NCBI RefSeq assembly: GCF_003991585.1
Contig: NZ_PQSP01000007.1
Span: 1 to 64,000, forward strand
DNA from: Saezia sanguinis
GTDB taxonomy: Bacteria > Pseudomonadota > Gammaproteobacteria > Burkholderiales > Burkholderiaceae_C
Direction of reading: 5' to 3'
Length of the DNA: 64,000 nt
Part shown: positions 1-6,504 of the stretch, one piece after another
Layout of the letters: each line of letters begins with the position of its first letter
How positions within the stretch are numbered: position 1 is the stretch's first letter
The notes under the pieces: model-generated
What the model was told of the DNA's origin: nothing
What the model saw: the letters and a program-made list of their open reading frames with translations, nothing else
Database searches by the model: none
Made by a program: the position numbers and the translations under genes

Positions 1-200
1 GGTTTGTGCACGCGCTGGCCTGAGGGCTGGCCGCTTTGCGGATCGGTCGGGGTCGTAACACGGTGGCTGATTTCCTGCACCAGGATTTCGTCTTCGTGGC
101 CTTCGACGTAGACGTTACCGACGGAATCTGCTGTGAATGCACCCTGGGTGATGTTGCCCTGGGTTTTGCCTTCAATTGAAATATACGCTGGGGTTGGCAT
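1..200 (-). CDS. hcp: Hcp, type VI secretion tube protein (5' part only)
   Basis: This is the first 66 residues of an Hcp-family protein; the rest lies outside the window. The start reads MPTPAYISIEGKTQGNI, and the segment VGNVYVEGHEDEILVQE followed by PTDPQSGQPSGQRVHK is diagnostic of the Hcp1 family. Hcp forms hexameric rings that stack into the inner tube of the type VI secretion system and is itself exported. An AAGGAG ribosome-binding site lies 7 bases before the ATG. A sigma-54-type promoter lies about 85 bases upstream. No other type VI gene is visible, so this could be an orphan hcp or the edge of a cluster. Confidence 0.93.
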   Translation of the reverse strand, partial: MPTPAYISIEGKTQGNITQGAFTADSVGNVYVEGHEDEILVQEISHRVTTPTDPQSGQPSGQRVHK

Positions 201-283
201 TCTGAGTGCTCCTTGTTGAAATAAGTAAAACAGACATGAATTAAAACAAACGCGCTGCCTTCTGGCAGTTTCACTGAGATATA

Positions 284-301
284 TTGCAATTCATGTGCCA
301 G
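284..301 (-). promoter_or_regulatory. Sigma-54 (-24/-12) promoter of hcp
   Basis: On the minus strand the sequence CTGGCACATGAATTGCAA matches the sigma-54 consensus TGGCAC-N5-TTGCW exactly, including the invariant GG and GC. It points at hcp and predicts a transcript start near 274, giving a leader of about 73 bases. A short CTGCC/GGCAG hairpin (255-268) falls at the start of that leader. Sigma-54 control of hcp through a VasH-type activator is known in several type VI systems. Confidence 0.75.
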
Positions 302-371
302 CACCCTAGCCAAATATTCAACATATTGATTTCATTGAATATTTTAAATCCAAAACAAAACCAAAAAGAGG

Positions 372-399
372 TTATCCACAGAAATCTGACTTATCCACA
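372..399. promoter_or_regulatory. Two perfect DnaA-box 9-mers
   Basis: TTATCCACA occurs at 372-380 and again at 391-399, same orientation, 19 bases apart. Both match the strong DnaA box. They lie between the hcp promoter and the palindromic repeats. Two boxes alone do not make an origin; they could mark a replicon remnant or DnaA-linked regulation. Confidence 0.5.
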
Positions 400-407
400 G
401 GCGAAAA

Positions 408-537
408 CGGGCCATTAATGACCCGATTTTTTATAACTCGTTGATTTTAAAGAGAAACTATACCGGGCCAATAATGACCCGATTTTTACTAACTCATTGA
501 TTCCAAATAAGAATCACACCGGGTCAATAATGACCCG
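408..537. repeat. Three palindromes at exact 56-bp period
   Basis: The 18-mer CGGGCCATTAATGACCCG (408-425), CGGGCCAATAATGACCCG (464-481) and CGGGTCAATAATGACCCG (520-537) recur exactly every 56 bases. Each is a near-perfect palindrome on GGGTCATTAATGACCC. The 38-base spacers are also clearly related, so this is a diverging tandem repeat whose palindromic core has been kept. The centres lie about 140, 200 and 255 bases upstream of the predicted hcp start, the usual distance of enhancer sites for sigma-54 activators. Confidence 0.8.
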
Positions 538-551
538 GGGGAACACCAACG

Positions 552-812
552 CTATTCAATAGCCTCAAATCTCGTCGTTGGTTCAATCAATATCAGCTCT
601 TCTACGGCTTCATCAAACCAAGTGCAGAACTGTTCCCCCTTACTCATGCCAACGACCTTGCCCCCACTCATTGAACGGTTTTGCATCCTCAGCATGAATG
701 CTTTTTTCGGGCAATACAGGCATGTGTGATGTGAATTCCGGGAGAAAAAGTGAAGCAGATTCGCACCGGGTTGCTTCCTCTGTTCCCCTCTGATTTCAAT
801 ACCAATGGCACC
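552..812 (-). pseudogene. Open frame without a start, possible gene remnant
   Basis: A minus-strand frame of about 86 residues is bounded by stops at 813-815 and 552-554. The first ATG lies well inside it (before LRMQNRSMSGGK). Its C-terminal half has protein-like composition, including CLYCPKKAF and EELILIEPTTRFEAIE. I do not recognise the family. The missing start and its place beside the palindromic repeats suggest the 3' end of a decayed gene. It could also be a chance frame. Confidence 0.3.
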
Positions 813-1028
813 TCAGTTTAAAGGCGGGTTTTGGATTGTTCCAGATGAAATATTTTCTGAGTACCAGCAGCGCTAACTCAGTTGTGATAGGCCCCAGTTG
901 CTGTATGAACAGAGAAGCACTTACAATCCTTGATTATTTTAAGAAGATTTCCATAGATGCAGGCTCATGCAGGCTGGGTGCTTTTGTGTTGCCTATGCCG
1001 CAAATGGAGATTAAACCAAAGGAAAAAA
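813..1028. other. Leader region of the polysaccharide locus
   Basis: About 215 bases before the first gene of the polysaccharide locus. No coding frame is convincing. The transcript start for the locus is presumably here, but no clear -35/-10 pair stands out. Confidence 0.3.
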
Positions 1029-1808
1029 ATGAAAGTTTTGATTCTGGCAGGCGGGTTGGGAACCAGGCTGGGCGAAGAAACCGGCATTCGTCCTAAACCA
1101 ATGGTTGAAATTGGCAACAAGCCAATCATCTGGCACATTATGAAGATTTATTCTCATTATGGGTTCAATGAATTTGTTGTTCTTTGCGGATACAAGCACG
1201 AAGTCATCAAGGATTATTTTGTCAATTATTTTATGAATAATTCCAATGTGACCGTTGACTTAAGAACCAACGATGTCACCGTGCACCAGAACCTGTCTGA
1301 ACCTTGGAAAGTCACTTTGCTCGATACCGGCAAAGATACCTTGACCGGCGGCAGAATCAAAAGAGCACAGGAGTACGTCGGCAATGAGCCTTTCATGCTG
1401 ACCTATGGCGATGGTGTTTCCAACGTTGACATCACCGCACTGATTGAAAGCCACAAGAAATCCGGAAAACTGGCTACCCTGACAGCATACCAGCCGGAAG
1501 GAAGATTCGGCGCGCTCGGGATTGATGACGACGGTATCATCAGCAATTTTCAGGAAAAGCCCAAGGAAAGCGGCTCATGGATCAATGCCGGCTTCTTTGT
1601 GCTGCAACCTGAAATTTTTGATTATATTCCCAACAGCGACCGCGCCATCTGGGAACAGGAGCCTTTGAGAGGCCTGGCAAAAGACGGCCAGCTCCACGCC
1701 TATAAACACAGCGGCTTTTGGCACGCCATGGATATGCTCAGAGACAAGGTCGAGCTCAATAACATGTGGGACAGCAATTCGGCTCCTTGGAAAATCTGGG
1801 AGAAATAA
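1029..1808 (+). CDS. rfbF: Glucose-1-phosphate cytidylyltransferase
   Basis: The 259-residue protein starts MKVLILAGGLGTRLGEETG, the nucleotide-binding signature of sugar-phosphate nucleotidyltransferases, followed by RPKPMVEIGNKPIIWHIM. The family (RfbF/DdhA) makes CDP-glucose from CTP and glucose-1-phosphate, the first step toward CDP-linked deoxysugars of O-antigens. YGDGVSNVD supplies the metal-binding aspartate region, and the C-terminal GFWHAMDMLRDK is typical. The ATG at 1029 follows AAAGGAAAAAA and fits the family length; frames that begin further upstream would be too long. The next gene starts 5 bases after its stop. Confidence 0.95.
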   Translation: MKVLILAGGLGTRLGEETGIRPKPMVEIGNKPIIWHIMKIYSHYGFNEFVVLCGYKHEVIKDYFVNYFMNNSNVTVDLRTNDVTVHQNLSEPWKVTLLDTGKDTLTGGRIKRAQEYVGNEPFMLTYGDGVSNVDITALIESHKKSGKLATLTAYQPEGRFGALGIDDDGIISNFQEKPKESGSWINAGFFVLQPEIFDYIPNSDRAIWEQEPLRGLAKDGQLHAYKHSGFWHAMDMLRDKVELNNMWDSNSAPWKIWEK

Positions 1809-1813
1809 CAGAA

Positions 1814-2716
1814 ATGAAACGCGTACTGGTAACCGGCGGAACAGGTTTCATTGGCACCCATGTGGTCAATGAGCTTGTGGCAAGAGGGTATGAAGTTCAC
1901 CTGCTGACATTTTCCCAAAGCCGCCACAATCAAGCCAACTTGATACAGCATGAACTGGACCTGATGGACTCCCAAAGAGTCCATGACTTTTTGCGGGCCA
2001 ACCGTTTTGAATCTCTGATTCACATGGCCTGGTATACAGGCCCCAAATGCCATGCCTCCAATGACAATATCAAGTGGACCATTGCAACCCTGAGCCTGTT
2101 GGAAGGGTTTGTTGAAAATGGCGGCAAAAAATTCCTAGGCGCCGGCAGCGTTTCAGAGTACGACTTCTCTTACGGCTACCTGCGCGAGCATCAAACGCCT
2201 TTGGCCTCTCCTTCGATCTACGGAGAATGCAAGTCCTCAGCCTATCACATGGGCAAAGTCTATTGCCAAAACAACCAGGTTGACTTTCAGTGGGCCCGAA
2301 TTTTTAATTTGTACGGCCCTAACGAAAAGAAAACCCGGCTGATGCCATCGGTCATCCTCTCCATGCTCAAGGGCGAAGATGTCAAGGTCAGCGACTGTCT
2401 CAAAATTCAGGACTACCTGCATGTGTTTGATACGGCCAGGGGCATTGTGGACCTGTTTGACAGCAAGGTCCAGGGTGCTGTGAACATCAGCTCCGGAGAG
2501 CCGGTCCGGCTGCGCTCCATCGTTGAAAAAATTGCAGAGTTAACCTCCTTTAAAGGGCAGATTCTCTGGGGTGCTATCCCCTCAAGTTTTGATGACCCTT
2601 TTATTGCCGGAGATAATAGCAGGCTTGTTCAGGAGGTTGGTTGGTCGCAAAAGATCAAACTGGATCATGGTTTACAAATAACAATAGATTGGTGGAAAGA
2701 AAATCGCGATGTTTAA
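1814..2716 (+). CDS. NAD-dependent epimerase/dehydratase (SDR), nucleotide-sugar reductase type
   Basis: The 300-residue extended SDR has the N-terminal Rossmann motif GGTGFIG and the catalytic YGECK (YxxxK). A Ser-rich segment, LGAGSVSEYD, supplies the catalytic hydroxyl region. ARIFNLYGPNE and the C-terminal half match sugar-nucleotide epimerases and reductases. It sits between rfbF and rfbG and overlaps rfbG by 8 bases, so translation is probably coupled. By context it should act on the CDP-4-keto-6-deoxyglucose made by RfbG, as a reductase (like CDP-abequose synthase) or an epimerase. The exact product cannot be read from the sequence. Confidence 0.85.
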   Translation: MKRVLVTGGTGFIGTHVVNELVARGYEVHLLTFSQSRHNQANLIQHELDLMDSQRVHDFLRANRFESLIHMAWYTGPKCHASNDNIKWTIATLSLLEGFVENGGKKFLGAGSVSEYDFSYGYLREHQTPLASPSIYGECKSSAYHMGKVYCQNNQVDFQWARIFNLYGPNEKKTRLMPSVILSMLKGEDVKVSDCLKIQDYLHVFDTARGIVDLFDSKVQGAVNISSGEPVRLRSIVEKIAELTSFKGQILWGAIPSSFDDPFIAGDNSRLVQEVGWSQKIKLDHGLQITIDWWKENRDV

Positions 2717-3803
2717 TAACGTATATCAAGGCAAAACAATATTAGTTACCGGCCACACGGGGTTCAAAGGCTCGTGGCTCTCGATCTGGCTGACCATGAT
2801 GGGCGCCAAAGTCATTGGTTACTCCCTTGACCCTTACTCTCAAAAAGGCAATTTTGTCGCCAGCCATCTGTCTGAAAAATTGTTTGCCGACATCAGAGGC
2901 GATATCCGCGACTACGAAAAGCTCAACGGCGTCATTGAAAAATACCAGCCTGAATTCATTTTCCATCTGGCTGCGCAGGCATTGGTCAAAACCGCCTATG
3001 CCAACCCCAAGGAAACCTATGAAACCAACCTGATGGGCTCGCTGAACATGCTGGAAGTGACCCGGCAGAATGCTTGCGTGAAAACCGTGGTCATGATTAC
3101 CTCTGATAAATGCTATGAAAATGTCGAGCAGATCTGGGGTTACAAAGAGACCGATCGCATGGGAGGGTATGACCCCTATTCCTCATCAAAAGGCTGCGCT
3201 GAATTGATGATTTCCTCCTACCGCAACTCCTATTTCAACCCGCAGAAATACGCTGAACATGGCAAAGCCATTGCCAGCGTCAGGGCAGGTAACGTCATTG
3301 GCGGCGGCGACTGGTCTGACAACCGCTTGATTCCTGACTGCATTCGCTTTATCGAAGCAGGCAAAGACATTGAAATCCGCAATCCCAAGGCCACCCGCCC
3401 GTGGGAACATGTGCTTGAACCCCTGTCAGGTTACCTGCGTGTAGGCGAAAAACTGCTGGCTGACCCCATCCAGTATGCCACCAGCTTTAACTTCGGCCCC
3501 CATATTTCTGCCAACAAAACCGTGATGGAAGTGGTCTCCAAACTGGCTGAGTACTATGGCAAAGGCAAAGTCATTGATGCATCAAGTACCGCAGTTGTGC
3601 ACGAAAACACCCTGCTCAACCTTGATGTCACCAAAGCTTATGTGATGCTGGGCTGGCACACGCAGTGGAACCTGAAAGAATCGATCGAAAAGACGGTCGA
3701 CTGGTACAAAAAAGCACTGACAAGCAACGATATGTATGACTTCTGCGTTGAACAGATTGAAGAATACATCAAGAGAATGGAAGCATCTGCACCGCATCTG
3801 TAA
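2709..3803 (+). CDS. rfbG: CDP-glucose 4,6-dehydratase
   Basis: The 364-residue extended SDR starts with ILVTGHTGFKGSWLSIWL, the RfbG/DdhB signature. The catalytic YSSSKG (YxxxK) follows YDP, and ITSDKCYEN supplies the dehydratase active-site segment. It converts CDP-glucose to CDP-4-keto-6-deoxyglucose. The ATG overlaps the stop of the preceding SDR gene. No ddhC (E1 dehydrase) gene for the 3-deoxygenation step is in the window, so the final sugar may be a 6-deoxyhexose rather than a 3,6-dideoxyhexose, unless that gene lies elsewhere. Confidence 0.95.
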   Translation: MFNNVYQGKTILVTGHTGFKGSWLSIWLTMMGAKVIGYSLDPYSQKGNFVASHLSEKLFADIRGDIRDYEKLNGVIEKYQPEFIFHLAAQALVKTAYANPKETYETNLMGSLNMLEVTRQNACVKTVVMITSDKCYENVEQIWGYKETDRMGGYDPYSSSKGCAELMISSYRNSYFNPQKYAEHGKAIASVRAGNVIGGGDWSDNRLIPDCIRFIEAGKDIEIRNPKATRPWEHVLEPLSGYLRVGEKLLADPIQYATSFNFGPHISANKTVMEVVSKLAEYYGKGKVIDASSTAVVHENTLLNLDVTKAYVMLGWHTQWNLKESIEKTVDWYKKALTSNDMYDFCVEQIEEYIKRMEASAPHL

Positions 3804-3870
3804 TCTGTAAGCAGGCTTCCCTGATCGGATGTTATTTTAATTTTGAATGAGAATTAACCCCGCCGCAACC

Positions 3871-3898
3871 CAACCACCTCTTTCTTTTGAGGTGGTTG
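3871..3898 (+). terminator. Hairpin after rfbG
   Basis: CAACCACCTC and GAGGTGGTTG form a perfect 10-bp stem with an 8-base loop, 67 bases after the rfbG stop. No T-run follows directly, so it may be a processing or attenuation structure rather than a full terminator. Confidence 0.45.
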
Positions 3899-3926
3899 CA
3901 ATGTGGCCGGATACATACTTGTTTTG

Positions 3927-3956
3927 AATCACTCCGTTGCATGCAACGGAGTGATT
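3927..3956 (+). terminator. Perfect 30-bp palindrome, possible terminator
   Basis: AATCACTCCGTTGCA is followed directly by its exact reverse complement, then by TATTTTG. It could fold as a stem ending transcription from rfbG. Its right arm also contains the GGAG that would serve the small frame starting at 3961. Confidence 0.5.
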
Positions 3957-3960
3957 TATT

Positions 3961-4116
3961 TTGAAAGATAGTTTTTACCTTTGGCCATTTAACGCCACAG
4001 AACCGGTTGCATACGGCGGCAACATCTCTTTCGCGAGATTAGCCATCAAAGCCAATGCACCACCGGATGCAAAGATACGTTATTCAACAGAACTAGTCAG
4101 GTACAGCAATGGATGA
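3961..4116 (+). CDS. Possible small protein (51 aa) overlapping the GT8 start
   Basis: A TTG-initiated frame runs to a TGA at 4114-4116, overlapping the GT8 start codon by 8 bases. GGAG lies 9 bases before the TTG. The peptide includes FYLWPFNATEPVAYGG and looks protein-like. It may be a genuine small coupled gene, a leader peptide or a gene fragment. I do not recognise it. The non-ATG start and the overlap with the palindrome keep confidence low. Confidence 0.25.
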   Translation: MKDSFYLWPFNATEPVAYGGNISFARLAIKANAPPDAKIRYSTELVRYSNG

Positions 4117-5227
4117 AATAAAACCTTTTTTCCAAGACAATTACGCGACACTCGCTTTTTCGTCTAGTGATTACTTTATCCCCTACTTAACCGTCACATT
4201 GAAATCCATTGTAGATAACAGCGACGAGCATACCAACTATGACATCATCATCTTTTCCAAAGATGCCTCAGAAGCCAATAAAAAATATGTCATCGACTTT
4301 ATTTCCAGAAAAAACATTTCTGTGCGGTTTGTCAACGTCAAAGAATACTTTAAAAACCTCAAGCTTTACACCGCTGCGCACATCACCATTGAAACCTATT
4401 TCAGGCTGGTGATACCACTGTTTTTAAAGAACTTCGACAGAGTCTTATTTTTAGATGCCGATCTGATCATTACTGACGACATCAATAAGCTCTACAGCAT
4501 GGATATCAAAGGCTATCCGATTGCAGCCACAGAAGAATGCCTGTTCTCTGCGCATATCCGCCTTTACGGCAAAGAAGCCATCGACTACGTTCATAAAAAG
4601 CTGGGGCTCTCCGACCTGGACACCTATTTCCAGGCGGGGGTCATGCTTTTTGATGTGAAGAAATTCAGTGAGTTTAATTATTCCAACAAACTCATGGAAA
4701 TGGTGACCAACTTCAATTACAACATCCTGGACCAGGATGCGTTAAATGAACTGTTCAACAATAACTACTACCGGTTTGGCAACGAGTGGAACTGGCCGCC
4801 AATGCAAAAGCACATGAAGGAGTTGAAATACATTGAAAAAATGTCTCCCAACATTCGTGCCAAATACCTGGCCGTCACAGACCCCAAAATCATCCATTAC
4901 GCAGACAAAAACAAACCCTGGCTCGACCCGAATGAAGATATGGCCGTCACATGGTGGGACTATGCCAGAACAACACCTTATTATGAATTGATCCTGTACC
5001 GGATGAATGAAAACCTTTACGCTAAAAAAGGTGAGTACGAAGAATATATTGCATACACCATCCGATACCAGGAAAACAAATCGAATTATTGGAAATACCG
5101 CATTCTGTCAAAAATCACCTTTGGCAAAAGACGGGCACGCCATAAACGGAAAAAACAAGAAGCCAGATACGAGCTGCAAAAAGCAAATGAAATTGCGCGC
5201 AAATTTGCCATCAAACTCGGGAAATAA
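4109..5227 (+). CDS. Glycosyltransferase family 8
   Basis: The 372-residue GT-A fold protein has the DxD motif in FLDADLIITDDI (about residues 116-118), which binds Mn2+ and the nucleotide sugar. A family-8 segment, FQAGVMLFDVKK, follows, then the conserved HYADKNKPW near the C-terminal end of the catalytic domain. GT8 members such as RfaI/RfaJ-type enzymes add glucose or galactose to lipopolysaccharide with retention of configuration. The last 60 residues are strongly basic (KRRARHKRKKQEAR) and probably bind the inner face of the membrane. It most likely builds the polysaccharide of this locus; donor and acceptor are unknown. Confidence 0.9.
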   Translation: MDEIKPFFQDNYATLAFSSSDYFIPYLTVTLKSIVDNSDEHTNYDIIIFSKDASEANKKYVIDFISRKNISVRFVNVKEYFKNLKLYTAAHITIETYFRLVIPLFLKNFDRVLFLDADLIITDDINKLYSMDIKGYPIAATEECLFSAHIRLYGKEAIDYVHKKLGLSDLDTYFQAGVMLFDVKKFSEFNYSNKLMEMVTNFNYNILDQDALNELFNNNYYRFGNEWNWPPMQKHMKELKYIEKMSPNIRAKYLAVTDPKIIHYADKNKPWLDPNEDMAVTWWDYARTTPYYELILYRMNENLYAKKGEYEEYIAYTIRYQENKSNYWKYRILSKITFGKRRARHKRKKQEARYELQKANEIARKFAIKLGK

Positions 5228-5258
5228 AGCTTCTATCCGGTATCGGCACAGTTTAATC

Positions 5259-5283
5259 TGACAGAAGGCCTCGCCTTCTGTCA
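5259..5283 (+). terminator. Strong hairpin after the GT8 gene
   Basis: TGACAGAAGGC and GCCTTCTGTCA form an 11-bp perfect stem with a 3-base loop, 32 bases after the GT8 stop. No T-run follows, so termination is inferred from stem strength only. Confidence 0.5.
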
Positions 5284-5527
5284 TGAAAAAACACAGAATG
5301 ATCTAGCATATAACCCCGGATGGACGCATAAAGTAGAATAATCTTTAGCTGAGTATCGTCACTATCCGGCACAGCCTTGTAAAGGAATTACCTGCAGCGC
5401 CAAACTCTATTTTTATATCTTGGACTGCACCCTGCCAGTGGTATTTGCTAAAACCCGGCACCTTTGTGAAGGAACGCCATAGCAAACACAGACATACCGG
5501 TTCGCCTGTTTTAATTTGGAGGTAACT
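5284..5527. other. Gap before the DUF115-like gene
   Basis: About 240 bases between the hairpin and the next gene. No coding frame is supported. The only clear element is the TTTGGAGGTAACT ribosome-binding site at its end. Confidence 0.35.
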
Positions 5528-6490
5528 ATGAGCAGTTTTATTGACCGGATACTGGCAACAAGAATCAGAGTTAAACAAATTGCAAAATCGGTTGATGAAG
5601 TTCATGCTGTTCAGGACCGGATAGAACAATTGCTCAAAGACATGCAGCAAAACCTGCCTCATGAATTTGAAAGCAAGGCACAGGCTATACAGGGGAAAAT
5701 TGACTCCCAACTGCAAATTGATTCACAACTGCAAAATGTCCACCTCACCAAGGCAGACACCCAGTTGCACCTGCTGCAAATGGCCAGGCTGTTCAACGAC
5801 AACCTGTATCACCTGATCTTTCACCGGGAAGAAATTCAGACGCTGCACCAGTCCGTCTTTCCCCAGTTTGCCAATCAACATGAAGGCCGGGAAATTGCCG
5901 TTGTAGGCTGCGGCCCAACGCTCAAACAATACCAGCCAATTCCGGGTGCCGTGCACATTGGTGTCAACAAATCCTTCCAGCACCCGGCACTCGAACTGGA
6001 CTACCTGTTCATTCAGGATTACGTTTCTTCAAAAGGCTATATCGAAGCCGCCAACCAGTACCGGCGTGGTCAGTGCCAGAAATTCTATGGCATCATCCTG
6101 GGCGCATATGAAATATCTATTCCTGCCATACAGGCCATCGCAGCCAACGCCTACCGGTATTACGTCATGGTCGGCTACTCGCCATTCTGCCAGGACATTC
6201 AAAACAACCCGCTGCCTAACTTTAACTCCATTACCTTTTCTGCCCTGGCCTTTGCCCTGCTGACCAAACCCAAACGCATTTACCTGGTGGGATGTGATAC
6301 AAACGAAAGTGGTTATTTTGACGGCCAATTGAACCATATGGCCCAAGCAGATTTAATGCACTCTATCAGCATCAACAAACAGGGTTGGAACCATTTTAAA
6401 AATTTCATAGACATCTTTTATCCGGATATTGAAATCGTATCGGTCAACCCGGTCGGACTCAAAGGATTGTTCAAAGACATCTATCAATAG
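5528..6490 (+). CDS. DUF115/GT42-like Rossmann protein with N-terminal helical region
   Basis: The 320-residue protein has two parts. About 115 N-terminal residues are helical and probably coiled-coil (VDEVHAVQDRIEQLLKDM). The second part starts REIAVVGCGPTLKQYQ, a glycine-rich G-GPT/SL loop, and later has IYLVGCDTNESGYFDG. This pairing occurs in DUF115 (MptE-like, motility-accessory) proteins and in GT42 sialyltransferases. The role is probably sugar transfer or sugar handling in the polysaccharide pathway. GGAGGT 6 bases before the ATG fixes the start. The next gene, a CMP-sugar-synthase-type enzyme, begins 14 bases after the stop, which fits use of a CMP-activated sugar. Confidence 0.6.
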   Translation: MSSFIDRILATRIRVKQIAKSVDEVHAVQDRIEQLLKDMQQNLPHEFESKAQAIQGKIDSQLQIDSQLQNVHLTKADTQLHLLQMARLFNDNLYHLIFHREEIQTLHQSVFPQFANQHEGREIAVVGCGPTLKQYQPIPGAVHIGVNKSFQHPALELDYLFIQDYVSSKGYIEAANQYRRGQCQKFYGIILGAYEISIPAIQAIAANAYRYYVMVGYSPFCQDIQNNPLPNFNSITFSALAFALLTKPKRIYLVGCDTNESGYFDGQLNHMAQADLMHSISINKQGWNHFKNFIDIFYPDIEIVSVNPVGLKGLFKDIYQ

Positions 6491-6504
6491 CGCGAGATTA
6501 CCGT

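Noticed and set aside
372-537. Chromosomal replication origin
   Set aside because: Only two DnaA boxes, no dnaA/dnaN or rep gene nearby; the palindromes fit hcp enhancer sites better.
408-537. CRISPR array
   Set aside because: Only three units, and the 38-base spacers are related to each other rather than unique; no cas genes.
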